The position numbers were made by a program, and so were the translations under genes. DNA of 64,000 nucleotides from positions 496,001 through 560,000 of the forward strand of contig NZ_PPCV01000001.1 in NCBI RefSeq assembly GCF_004126535.1, read 5' to 3'. The notes below the pieces were generated by a model. That model was not told the origin of the DNA. It searched no databases and worked only from the letters and a program-made list of their open reading frames with translations. Positions 35,525 through 43,951 of this stretch are shown here, one piece after another. The stretch is from Propioniciclava flava (GTDB taxonomy: Bacteria > Actinomycetota > Actinomycetes > Propionibacteriales > Propionibacteriaceae). The first letter of the stretch is position 1, and each line of letters opens with the position of its first letter.

Positions 35525-37384
35525 ATGGATGCCGACCTCGCCATGGTGCGGGACTTCCTCGCCGCGCATGAACCCTTCAGCGCGCTGCCCGCAGCCGTCC
35601 TGGATTCGCTGCCGTCGCGCCTCCAAGCGCGGTACTTCCGGCGGGGCAGCGTGCTGGTGGAGGTGGGCGCATCGAACGCCTTCCTCTTCCTGCTGCGCTC
35701 AGGCGCGGTCGACATCGTGGACGCCCACGGCACGTTGGTGGAGCGGGCTGAAGTCGGCGAGTCGTTCGGGTTGTCATCGGTGATGACCGGGGGGCCCAGC
35801 GCCTACCGCCTCGTCGCCCACGCCGATACGTTGTGCCTGCTCCTGCCCCGGGAAGCCTTCCGCGAACTCATGGCGTCCTCGTCTGCCTTCAACCGGCATT
35901 ACCTCGATCAGCAGGCGGGGCGGATCAAGGCGGCCATCGACCAGGTGCGGACGCCCGAGGCGGGCTCAGCCATCCTGCGGACCCGGGTGCGCGACATCGT
36001 ACGAACGGCCCCCATCACCGTCACGCCGGACACGAGTGTCGCCGTCGCCGCTCAGGTGATGACACAGCACCGCGTCTCAGCCCTGCTGGTGACCGCCGAC
36101 GATGCCCTGGTCGGGATCCTGACCGACCGCGATCTTCGCGCCAAGATCGTCGCTGAGGGGCGACCCGCCAGCACGCCGGTGTCCTGCGTCATGTCACCCG
36201 ATCCCGTGGCCGTTTCCCCCGACACCCTGGCGTTCGAGGTGCTGGTGTCCATGACCGAGCGCGGTTTTCATCATCTGCCCGTGGTCGACGGGGCTCGTCT
36301 GCTGGGGATGGTCACCGCAGGTGACCTGATGCGGCTCGAGCAGGCCAACCCCAGCTATCTGGTGGGGCTCATCGAACGACAAACCACCGTCGCGGGCCTG
36401 GCTGAGGTTGCGGCACGGCTGCCCAGCGTCGTCGCCCTCGCCGCTGCCCAAGACGCCACCGCCGCGGATATCGCGCGGGTGTTCACCGCCACCGCGGATG
36501 CCCTGACGCGCAGACTGATCGCGATCGCGCAGGAATCCCTGGGGCCCGCCCCTGCCGCCTTCTGCTGGGTGGCGCTCGGCTCACAAGGACGATTCGAAGC
36601 AGGGCTGGGTTCGGATCAAGACAACGCGCTCATCCTGGAAACCGAACCCACTGCGCAGGCGGCGTCCTGGTTCGAGGCGTTGGCGACGTTCGTCGTCGAC
36701 GGTTTGGAGCGGTGCGGCTTCCCGCGCTGCCCAGGGGACATGATGGCGACCCAACCCCGGTGGCGGCAGTCGGTGGCCGCGTGGGAGCGCTGCTTCGCGC
36801 ACTGGATCACTACCCCGGAGCCGGACGCGCTCCTGCATGCGCAGACGTTCCTGGATCTGCGCGCCGTCGACGGGGATCGTGCCTTGGCCGAGCAGGTCCA
36901 CGCCCACGCCGTCGCGCTGGTGCCCGGCTCCCCCCGCTTCCAGGCGCACCTGGCGAAGCAGGCCCAGCGTTTCGAACCGCCGCTGGGGTTCTTCCGGGAC
37001 TTTGTCGTCGAAACTGCCGGCGACCATCGCCACGCACTGGACCTCAAGGCCGGTGGGCTCACCCCGATCGTGCAGGTGGCACGGCTCGCGAGTCTGGCCA
37101 CCGGCTCATCGGCGGTCAGCACCGGGGAGCGCCTCCGCAACGCGGCGGGCACCTCGTCGTTGTCTCATGAGGACGCCGCGAGCCTCGCCGACGCCTTCGA
37201 GTTCATCGGTTACGTGCGGTTGCAGCATCAGGTGCGTCAGATCGCTGCCGGGCATGACGCCGACAACTACATCGATCCGACCTCGTTGAGCCCGTTCGAG
37301 CGCCGCCACCTCAAGGAGGCGTTCGCGATTATCCGAACCGTGCAGAAGGCACTCGCGTACCGGTATCGAACGGACGTCACCTGA
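35525..37384 (+). CDS. cNMP-binding / CBS / DUF294 nucleotidyltransferase-like signalling protein
   Basis: 619 residues with domains in order: cyclic-nucleotide-binding fold (1-130), two CBS domains (about 155-275, with ALLVTADDALVGILTDRDLR and HHLPVVDGARLLGMVTAGDL), a DUF294 nucleotidyltransferase-like domain (about 330-460, motif LGSQGRFEAGLGSDQDNALI) and a C-terminal helical domain with HRHALDLKAGGL. The Asp pair in SDQDNA matches the metal site of GlnE/GlnD-type transferases, so activity is possible. The target is unknown. It is directly followed by an exonuclease gene, a conserved pairing in many bacteria where a solute symporter may also be present. No symporter gene lies here. Confidence 0.9.
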   Translation: MDADLAMVRDFLAAHEPFSALPAAVLDSLPSRLQARYFRRGSVLVEVGASNAFLFLLRSGAVDIVDAHGTLVERAEVGESFGLSSVMTGGPSAYRLVAHADTLCLLLPREAFRELMASSSAFNRHYLDQQAGRIKAAIDQVRTPEAGSAILRTRVRDIVRTAPITVTPDTSVAVAAQVMTQHRVSALLVTADDALVGILTDRDLRAKIVAEGRPASTPVSCVMSPDPVAVSPDTLAFEVLVSMTERGFHHLPVVDGARLLGMVTAGDLMRLEQANPSYLVGLIERQTTVAGLAEVAARLPSVVALAAAQDATAADIARVFTATADALTRRLIAIAQESLGPAPAAFCWVALGSQGRFEAGLGSDQDNALILETEPTAQAASWFEALATFVVDGLERCGFPRCPGDMMATQPRWRQSVAAWERCFAHWITTPEPDALLHAQTFLDLRAVDGDRALAEQVHAHAVALVPGSPRFQAHLAKQAQRFEPPLGFFRDFVVETAGDHRHALDLKAGGLTPIVQVARLASLATGSSAVSTGERLRNAAGTSSLSHEDAASLADAFEFIGYVRLQHQVRQIAAGHDADNYIDPTSLSPFERRHLKEAFAIIRTVQKALAYRYRTDVT

Positions 37385-37386
37385 CC

Positions 37387-38070
37387 ATGAACTGGCCCTC
37401 CACCTTTGCGTTGCGTCGGCGTCGCGCGGCCCGGCTCGCCACCGGCCCCCTCCGGGACTTCTACGCCTCGCCGCCCCCCGCACCCGCAACTCCGCTCGAC
37501 GAACTGGACCTCGTCGCGATCGATGTCGAGACGACGGGGCTGGATCCGGCCCGCGACACGGTCCTCAGCGTCGGTCACGTGCTGGTCCAGGGCCTCAGCA
37601 TCGCGCTCGGCACGGCCTCGGGGCACCTCGTGGACGCCGGGGTGGCGGTCGGGCAGTCGGCTACCTTCCACGGGATCACCGACGACGCCCTCGCGCGCGG
37701 GGACGCGTGGGACACGGTCGTGGCCGATGCGGTGACAGCCCTGACGGGCCGCGCGCTGCTCGCCCATTTCGCCTACATCGAGCGCCATTTCCTCTCGCGG
37801 TTGTGCGAACGTCTCTACGGAGCACCCCTGGTCGTCCCCGTGGTGTGCACGCTCACCCTCCACGATCGCCTGATCAACCGCGGATTCGACGACGAGGCGC
37901 GCGCGGGGCAACTGCGGCTGTGGGCGGCGCGCGAGCGCTTCGGACTGCCCGCCTACCCGGCCCACGATGCCCTCACCGACGCGCTCGCGTGCGCGGAACT
38001 CTATCTCGCCCAGGTTGCGGAACTGCGCAGCCCGCACCCCCTGACCTTGCGGGATGTCGCCGTGCGCTAG
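37387..38070 (+). CDS. DnaQ-like 3'-5' exonuclease
   Basis: 227 residues with the DEDDh pattern: Exo I as AIDVETTGLDPARDTVLSVG, Exo II around HFAYIERHFLSRL, and Exo III as AHDALTDALACAELYL with the His five residues before the Asp. It hydrolyses nucleic acid 3' ends, as in DNA polymerase III epsilon-type proofreading enzymes, but is not the main epsilon subunit since it is coupled to the DUF294 protein (two bases apart). The basic N-terminal segment (LRRRRAARLATGPL) may contact nucleic acid or the partner protein. The pair probably acts together on a nucleotide signal. Confidence 0.88.
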   Translation: MNWPSTFALRRRRAARLATGPLRDFYASPPPAPATPLDELDLVAIDVETTGLDPARDTVLSVGHVLVQGLSIALGTASGHLVDAGVAVGQSATFHGITDDALARGDAWDTVVADAVTALTGRALLAHFAYIERHFLSRLCERLYGAPLVVPVVCTLTLHDRLINRGFDDEARAGQLRLWAARERFGLPAYPAHDALTDALACAELYLAQVAELRSPHPLTLRDVAVR

Positions 38071-38076
38071 GAGGCC

Positions 38077-38772
38077 TTATGCGGGGTTGGGCCGAGCCCC
38101 GAAGATGACGCTGCCCAACCGCACGCACGTGGAACCCTCCTCGACGGCCAACTCGAAGTCGCCCGACATCCCCATGGACAGGGCACTGATGCGGGGGCCG
38201 TGGACGGCTTGGAGTTGATCGCGCAGAGAGCGCAGCGTCGCAAAGCTGTGGCGGATGGCCGTGGCGTCGCTCGTGTGTGCCGCCATCGTCATGAGGCCCC
38301 GAACGTCCAGATGAGGGAACCTGCTGAGCGCCGCCACAGCATCCATCATCTCTTCCGGCTGAAAGCCTGCCTTGGCCTCCTCGCCGGACGTATTGACCTG
38401 CACTAAGACGGTCAGGCGCCGCCCGAGGGCGGCCAGGCGTCGCTCGAGCGCCTCGGCCAGGGCCACAGAATCCAGCGACTGAAGCTCGGCGGCATACTCG
38501 GCGATCAGTTTCGCCTTGTTGCTTTGGATGCGACCGATCGCTACCCACGACAAGGAAAGGTCTCCTAGGGCGGCGGTGCGTCGCGCCAGCTCTTGGGGGC
38601 GATTCTCCCCGAACCGGCGGTAGCCAGCTCCCGCCGCGGCCCGGACCGCCTCATCAGGATGGGTCTTGCTGACGGGAAGCAACTCCACCTCGCCGGGATC
38701 GCGTCCGACGCGTGCGCACGCCGCATCGATCCGGGCGCGGGCTTCGACCAGGTTCTCCACGACGTCCACCAT
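38077..38772 (-). CDS. YggS-family pyridoxal phosphate homeostasis protein
   Basis: 231 residues of the alanine-racemase-like TIM barrel that binds pyridoxal phosphate but has no known catalytic turnover. The PLP lysine is in LLPVSKTHPDEAVRAAAGAG; the glycine-rich AIGRIQSNKAKL and the end motif VRLGSVIFGARP are all typical. It helps control free PLP and amino-acid pools. In many actinobacteria it lies in the ftsZ cluster; here it stands alone, convergent with the exonuclease gene. Confidence 0.93.
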   Translation of the reverse strand: MVDVVENLVEARARIDAACARVGRDPGEVELLPVSKTHPDEAVRAAAGAGYRRFGENRPQELARRTAALGDLSLSWVAIGRIQSNKAKLIAEYAAELQSLDSVALAEALERRLAALGRRLTVLVQVNTSGEEAKAGFQPEEMMDAVAALSRFPHLDVRGLMTMAAHTSDATAIRHSFATLRSLRDQLQAVHGPRISALSMGMSGDFELAVEEGSTCVRLGSVIFGARPNPA

Positions 38773-38817
38773 GGCCCCAGGACTACCACACCCACGCGGT
38801 GGGGCGGGTGGGAACGA

Positions 38818-39552
38818 TCAGGCGTGCAGAACCGCCAGGAAGGGCAACAGCGGCGTGACCAGCCCGACGCTCATCCAGAACATGCCCAGGTTCATCGCCG
38901 CACCCATTGCGTGGTGGGCACGTTCGGCGGCTGAACCGACCGGACGCGGGTCGTGGCAGCTTGCCTCGGCGGCCACGGGGGGACGGTGGTGGTCGGCAGC
39001 GTGCACCGAGGCAAGCGTCGTCTGCCGGACCGTAGGAACCTGCCCGGCGACCGGCCGCACCCACGCCACCAGCGACGCGCAACCCATCCAGGCGAGTGCC
39101 GCCATGAACGGCAACCCCACCCAGGCGATCACATCGACCGAACCCGTCATCCCCGGGGCCGCGTGCTCCCCCATGCCGTGCCCAGCCATCTGCGCCATCT
39201 TGACCATCATGCCCACCAGGTGCCAGGTCATCGCGGCGAACATCAGCGCGTGCCCGATGAAGTGCCCACGCCCAGGCCCCGCGGTGCGTACCGCCAACGC
39301 CACGAACCACAAGGCAGCGAGCAGGAAGAAACCAGCCTGCACGCCCACCGGCACCACCGCACTGAGCGCGGCATACGTGCTGCGGGGCACCATCGCCAGC
39401 ATGACTACCGACATGACGAGGTGGAGAGCGTTAGAGACGCCATGCTGGGGCGTCGTGGAACGAATCAACTCGACGGCGCTCCACAGGGTGCACCAGGCAA
39501 ACAAGACGAGCAGGCCGACATACATGACGGGGGTGGCGGCGAACGTGAACAT
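38818..39552 (-). CDS. DUF5134-like membrane protein
   Basis: 244 residues with about seven hydrophobic segments and no cleaved signal. Internal segments are rich in Met and His (ALMFAAMTWHLVGMMVKMAQ, then MAGHGMGEH), a composition seen in proteins that meet copper or haem. The family (DUF5134) is found in actinobacteria near copper genes; this is recalled, not checked. No metal chaperone or ATPase gene is adjacent. The upstream region carries a palindrome (39567-39584) and a hairpin, possible sites for a metal-responsive regulator. Function is unknown. Confidence 0.68.
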   Translation of the reverse strand: MFTFAATPVMYVGLLVLFAWCTLWSAVELIRSTTPQHGVSNALHLVMSVVMLAMVPRSTYAALSAVVPVGVQAGFFLLAALWFVALAVRTAGPGRGHFIGHALMFAAMTWHLVGMMVKMAQMAGHGMGEHAAPGMTGSVDVIAWVGLPFMAALAWMGCASLVAWVRPVAGQVPTVRQTTLASVHAADHHRPPVAAEASCHDPRPVGSAAERAHHAMGAAMNLGMFWMSVGLVTPLLPFLAVLHA

Positions 39553-39566
39553 GGGTGATTTCCTCC

Positions 39567-39599
39567 CTCGGTGACGTGACCGAGGAGCGTGAGCTCCTC
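39567..39599 (-). promoter_or_regulatory. Palindrome and hairpin upstream of the DUF5134 gene
   Basis: CTCGGT-GACGTG-ACCGAG (39567-39584) is an inverted repeat just upstream of ATG 39552 on the minus strand, close to its ribosome site. A third ACCGAG half-site appears at 39611. The adjoining GAGGAGC-GTGA-GCTCCTC (39582-39599) forms a hairpin. These fit an operator for a dimeric regulator, whose identity is unknown. Confidence 0.5.
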
Positions 39600-39646
39600 A
39601 TCATCGGGTCACCGAGGCGTGAAACGGACGCCGGGCGCTGGGATGA

Positions 39647-39680
39647 GTTGCGCGGACCGGCCACAGGCCGGTGGCGCAAC
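39647..39680 (-). terminator. Long stem-loop after the VWA operon
   Basis: GTTGCGC...GCGCAAC (39647-39680) with inner arms ACCGGCC / GGCCGGT, three-base loop and one small internal bulge. It lies 73 bases beyond the stop of the last VWA gene on the minus strand. No T-run. It fits a terminator for the moxR-DUF58-VWA operon. Confidence 0.65.
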
Positions 39681-39752
39681 AGTAGAACAATCAATCTCCG
39701 TGCGCCAAACGTCCGCCTCGACCACGCCAAACCGGGACGACCGAGGCTCGGC

Positions 39753-40727
39753 TCAGGGCCAGCGCGCGGCCAGCGACGCGACGGCCAAGCTCGCCAGCAC
39801 AGCGAAGGCCAGGGCGATCCCGGCATACAGTTCGGTGACCTCCTGGTCGACCTGTTCGTAGCCCACGGACCGGGCGATGCTGGAGTACACCTTCTCGAGT
39901 TCGTCCGCCGACCCCGCCCGGAAGGCCTCCCCGCCGGATTCGCGCGCCACGGTGGCTAACTCGGCAGGGTTCACCGGAACCGGCTCGCGTCGGCCGTTAC
40001 TAATCACGTACCCGTTCGCGGTGCCGTAGGCGATAGTGTAGATCGGATACCCGGCCTGCTTGGAATCGCGCGCCGCCTGCTGACTGGATCGCCCAATGTT
40101 GGTGTAGCCGTCCGACAGCAACACGATGGCGCCCGGCGTCGGGTCGTTGGGGTGGTCCGGGTCGGGGGGCACGAGCGCCATGGCGTCCAGCGCACTGTAG
40201 ATACCCTCACCGATCGCGGTGGACGGCGCCAATTGCAGGTTGTCGATGGCGCGGTTCACCAGTCCGCGGTCCTGCGTCGGTGGCACGATGATCGAGGAGG
40301 ACCCGGCGAACGCGACCAGGGAGACGTTGAAGCCGGTCGGCAGCATCCCCACAAAATCCTGGGCCGCTGCCTTGGCGGCCACTAGCCTGCTCGGCTCGAT
40401 GTCGGTGGCTTCCATGGAGCGTGAGACGTCGATGGCGACCACGATGGTGGCCCGCTCGCGCGGGACCATCACGCTGTCCTTGGGCTGTGAGAAGGCAACG
40501 GTCAGCGAGGCCAGGCTGAGCACGGCTGCGGCGACAGCGACGTGCCGCTTCCAGGCCGCCTGTTTGGGGAGCACCTTGCTCAGGTTGTCGATCCCGAATC
40601 TCTTGTTGCGCGTGGCGCTGCGGCGCACCAGAGCGGCGTAGAGCAGCAGCAACACGGGCACCAGGGCAAGCAGCCACAGCCGCTCGGGGTGGAAGAACGA
40701 GATCATCGGAACAACGGTCACGGCCAT
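39753..40727 (-). CDS. VWA-domain membrane protein 2 of the MoxR operon
   Basis: 324 residues: two N-terminal transmembrane segments (HPERLWLLALVPVLLLLYA and another near 60-75), an extracellular or cytosolic VWA domain with the metal site DVSRSMEATD, then a C-terminal segment. The DxSxS motif is intact, so a Mg2+-dependent adhesion site can form. It is about 50% similar by eye to the VWA gene upstream and overlaps it by ten bases. Together with MoxR and DUF58 it likely forms a chaperone or activation system for an unknown target in the envelope. Confidence 0.9.
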   Translation of the reverse strand: MAVTVVPMISFFHPERLWLLALVPVLLLLYAALVRRSATRNKRFGIDNLSKVLPKQAAWKRHVAVAAAVLSLASLTVAFSQPKDSVMVPRERATIVVAIDVSRSMEATDIEPSRLVAAKAAAQDFVGMLPTGFNVSLVAFAGSSSIIVPPTQDRGLVNRAIDNLQLAPSTAIGEGIYSALDAMALVPPDPDHPNDPTPGAIVLLSDGYTNIGRSSQQAARDSKQAGYPIYTIAYGTANGYVISNGRREPVPVNPAELATVARESGGEAFRAGSADELEKVYSSIARSVGYEQVDQEVTELYAGIALAFAVLASLAVASLAARWP

Positions 40728-41677
40728 CGAGCCCCCAACGACACGGCCGCCAGTGCGGCGACGACGGCAAACGCGAGACCATACCCGGCCCAGTTCGCGG
40801 TGGTTTCCTTCTTGACCTCGTCGTAGCCGATCTCGGAGCGAATCGACTGGTACACGCGGCTCAGATCCCCGGCGGACTCCGCAGCCGCGAACGTTCCACC
40901 GGTCTCGCTGGCGATCGTGCGCATCAGGTCGGCGTCCGGGGGGACACGCTCACGTTTGCCATCGAGATCGACCGAACCGTTCTCGGTGCCATAGGCGATG
41001 GTGTGGATCGGCACTGAGTCGCTCTTGGCTTGGGCGGCCGCCCCCAACGGAGCACGCCCCGCGGTGTTTTGACCATCGGAGAGCAACACGATGGTGCCGG
41101 GCGCCGCCGATCCGTCATTGCCCTTGGGGGCCATCTCGATGGCGCTCAGCGCGACGTAGATGGCATCACCCACCGCCGTGGAGTCTTGCAGCGTGAGGCC
41201 CGTGATGGCGCGCACCGCCATCGTGCGGTCCGTCGTCGGCCCCAGACGCGTCGCCGGATTACCCGACATCGACACGACAGCCACGTTGTACTGCTCGGGC
41301 AACGACTTGACGAAGTCGATCGACGTCGACTTGGCCGCCTCCAGCCGGCTCGGCGCCACGTCGGTGGCCGCCATCGACTGAGAAACGTCGATGACCAGCA
41401 CGATCGTGGCCCGCTCCCGGGGGACGCGGTCGACGCCGTTGGGACGAGCCCAGGCCAGCACGAGCGTGATCAGGCTGAGCAAGGAGAGCGCGACGGCGAG
41501 GTGACGCCGCCACTGCGACTGCTTGCGCACCACGCGTCCGAGCACGGCGGTGTTGGTGAACCGCATCCCGGTGCGCTTACGGCGCCGGGTGGCGAGAACG
41601 TAGGCGAGGATCAGGACCGGGACGACGGCCAGCATCCACAACCGTTCAGGCTGCAGGAACAGGTCGCTGAGGTTCAT
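40718..41677 (-). CDS. VWA-domain membrane protein 1 of the MoxR operon
   Basis: 319 residues, with PERLWMLAVVPVLILAYVLA as first membrane span, the VWA metal site DVSQSMAATD and a C-terminal membrane segment near the end. It is paralogous to the downstream gene and starts with ATGA overlap to the DUF58 gene. In MoxR-DUF58-VWA operons the two VWA proteins (BatA and BatB in some species) probably form a membrane complex whose assembly needs the AAA ATPase. Confidence 0.9.
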   Translation of the reverse strand: MNLSDLFLQPERLWMLAVVPVLILAYVLATRRRKRTGMRFTNTAVLGRVVRKQSQWRRHLAVALSLLSLITLVLAWARPNGVDRVPRERATIVLVIDVSQSMAATDVAPSRLEAAKSTSIDFVKSLPEQYNVAVVSMSGNPATRLGPTTDRTMAVRAITGLTLQDSTAVGDAIYVALSAIEMAPKGNDGSAAPGTIVLLSDGQNTAGRAPLGAAAQAKSDSVPIHTIAYGTENGSVDLDGKRERVPPDADLMRTIASETGGTFAAAESAGDLSRVYQSIRSEIGYDEVKKETTANWAGYGLAFAVVAALAAVSLGARWP

Positions 41678-42726
41678 CGGCTGACCCCCTGCGGCGGCTG
41701 GTGCAACTGGCTCGCGACGCGCCGGTAGGACAAGACGAAACGTGCGATGTCCTCGACCCAGTCACGATCTGTGCGCAGTTGGATATGCGCCACCCCCGCA
41801 CGCCTGAGCGCGACGCGGATGCGCTCGCGCTGCGCCGAGGACGCCGCATTAAACCGTTCCCGGGCCGCAGCATCGGAGGTGTTGATGTAGCGGGCGAAGT
41901 CACTTTCGGGATCGCGGATCAGGATGTCGCCGACGTCAGGGAACTCCACCTCGCGGCGGTCCACGACCTCCACGCAAATGACCTGATTCTTCACGGCCAG
42001 GCGGCGCAAGGGGCGCTCCCATTCCGGGGGGGTACTCGGATCGAGTTCGGTGTCGTCGGGGCTGAGGAAGTCCGACACGACCACGCGCAGCCCGCGCCGC
42101 CGCTGGGTCCGCGCCAGCTGATCGATCCCCTGGGTGAGCGAGTAGGGGCCGCTGGCATGGTCGGGGACGACGGGCTCGGTGAGCATCTTGCGCAAGAGGG
42201 CGTACAGAGCCATGCGGCCGGATCGGGCAGGGATCCGTACCAGCGCCTCGGGTCGCATGATGAAAGCACCGAAGCGGTCCCCCATCTTCTGGCTGAGGAA
42301 GCCGATGGTGGCGATGGCGGCAATGCCGAGATCCCGCTTGGTGACGCCTTCGGTCCCCCAGTTCATCGATGGGGTGGCGTCCAGCAGCGCCCACACTTCG
42401 AGTTCGCGATCGGCAATCGTGTCGCGAACGTGGGGGGTTTGCGTCCGTGCCGTGACGGCCCAGTCCATCTTGCGGACGTCGTCTTGGCCCGGAACGTACA
42501 GCCTCGCGTCGTTCGTCTCCGACCCGGAGCCGGGCAGCAGGCCACGATGATCGCCGTGAAGGTAACCCTCCATCCGGCGCACCACGGCCAACTCCAGCCG
42601 TTTGAGGGCCTGCTCGGGTGCCAGCTTGCTCAACGGGATGGTGGCCCCGGTGGGTTCGCGCAGCACCGACGCCACAGCGCCGAGGTCGTCGGCGGTGGCG
42701 AAGTCTGGTCGGTCCTGATTCGTCAC
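41674..42726 (-). CDS. DUF58-domain protein of the MoxR operon
   Basis: 350 residues of the DUF58 family, a VWA-like fold without membrane spans. The segment RLYVPGQDDVRKMDWAVTAR is the DUF58 signature (GxDxRxIdW), followed by the VWA-like ELEVWALLDATPSMNWGTEG. It probably bridges MoxR and the VWA membrane proteins. Start is GTG 42726 with AAGGA four bases upstream; the gene follows moxR by seven bases and overlaps the next gene by four. Confidence 0.92.
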   Translation of the reverse strand: MTNQDRPDFATADDLGAVASVLREPTGATIPLSKLAPEQALKRLELAVVRRMEGYLHGDHRGLLPGSGSETNDARLYVPGQDDVRKMDWAVTARTQTPHVRDTIADRELEVWALLDATPSMNWGTEGVTKRDLGIAAIATIGFLSQKMGDRFGAFIMRPEALVRIPARSGRMALYALLRKMLTEPVVPDHASGPYSLTQGIDQLARTQRRRGLRVVVSDFLSPDDTELDPSTPPEWERPLRRLAVKNQVICVEVVDRREVEFPDVGDILIRDPESDFARYINTSDAAARERFNAASSAQRERIRVALRRAGVAHIQLRTDRDWVEDIARFVLSYRRVASQLHQPPQGVSR

Positions 42727-42733
42727 AAGTTCC

Positions 42734-43792
42734 TTACGGGTGGACGCGACCAGGCTCGTAATGGTGCTCGGTGCGGGCCTGCTGGCGCTGCTGGTCGTTC
42801 CACACCGGCGTCGGCGCAGGGACCATCGCGATGAGGCGTTCGACCACCTGGACGGGTGAAATGTTGTCGGCGATGGCGTCGAAGCCCAGCACGAGGCGGT
42901 GCGCCATCACGTCCTTGGCTACCGCCTGGACGTCGGTGGGCAACACGTAATCGCGGCCGTGGATGAGCGCCAGGGCCCGAGCGGCGGCGACCAGGCCCAA
43001 CGTGGCGCGCGACGAGGCGCCCACCGAGATCACCGGCTCCAGATCCGGCATGCCGAACTCGACCGGGTTTCGGGTGGCCATGACCAACCGCACGATGTAT
43101 TCGGCCACGAGGTTGTGCACGAAGACGTTGCTGGCCATGTCCTGCAACGCCAAGACCCGCTGGGTGTCCAGTAGATTGCGCGCCTCCGGCGGTTGGACGC
43201 TCATCCGCCGCAGGATCTCGAACTCCTCGTTGCCGCGCGGATACGGCACGTCGATCTTGAGCAAGAAGCGGTCCCGCTGCGCCTCGGGCAGCGGATACAC
43301 GCCCTCGGATTCGATCGGGTTCTGCGTCGCGATGACGCTGAAGGGCTTCGGCAGCGGGTACGTCTTGCCGCCCAGGGAGACCTGCCGCTCGGCCATCAGC
43401 TCCAGCATCGCCGACTGCACCTTGGCGGGGGCACGGTTGATCTCATCGGCCAGGACAAAGTTCACAAACACCGGGCCGAGCACCGTGTCGAACTTCTCCT
43501 GGCTAGCGGAGTAGATCCGCGTGCCCACAATGTCGGAAGGCACCAGGTCCGGGGTGAACTGGATGCGGGCGAAGTCGCCACCGACCACCGTCGCGAACGT
43601 GCGCACGGCCAGCGTTTTGGCGGTGCCCGGGACGCCTTCGAGCAGCACGTGCCCCTTGGCCAGCAGGCCGACCATCAACTGCTCGACCATGTGCTCTTGG
43701 CCGACGATGACCCGCTGGACTTCAGCGATCGCCTCGCCCAAGAGCGTGGCCGCCTCGGCCGTCGAGTAGGCGGGCTGACTAGATGCTGTCAC
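42734..43792 (-). CDS. MoxR-family AAA+ ATPase
   Basis: A 352-residue AAA+ ATPase. Walker A GVPGTAKT, Walker B FVLADEINRAPAK, the sensor 1 region VIATQNPIESEGVYPLPEAQ and downstream RDRFLLKIDVPYP all match MoxR proteins, which act as chaperones that insert cofactors or remodel VWA-type partners. I chose GTG 43792 because AGGAG stands seven bases upstream; a longer frame would add 31 residues of low-complexity sequence. It heads the operon moxR-DUF58-VWA-VWA. Confidence 0.95.
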   Translation of the reverse strand: MTASSQPAYSTAEAATLLGEAIAEVQRVIVGQEHMVEQLMVGLLAKGHVLLEGVPGTAKTLAVRTFATVVGGDFARIQFTPDLVPSDIVGTRIYSASQEKFDTVLGPVFVNFVLADEINRAPAKVQSAMLELMAERQVSLGGKTYPLPKPFSVIATQNPIESEGVYPLPEAQRDRFLLKIDVPYPRGNEEFEILRRMSVQPPEARNLLDTQRVLALQDMASNVFVHNLVAEYIVRLVMATRNPVEFGMPDLEPVISVGASSRATLGLVAAARALALIHGRDYVLPTDVQAVAKDVMAHRLVLGFDAIADNISPVQVVERLIAMVPAPTPVWNDQQRQQARTEHHYEPGRVHP

Positions 43793-43951
43793 GCGCGTGT
43801 TCTCCTTGGTGCGGGCGGACGCTGAACGAACGCGACCGACCTTACCCGGTGAGGCTAAGAGCAACAGACTACGTCCCGGGCTCACACAGCCCCCTGCCTC
43901 CCCCAGGCCGCCTCAACCGGCCCGTCTCGTCGATGCGGCACAATAGGGGCG

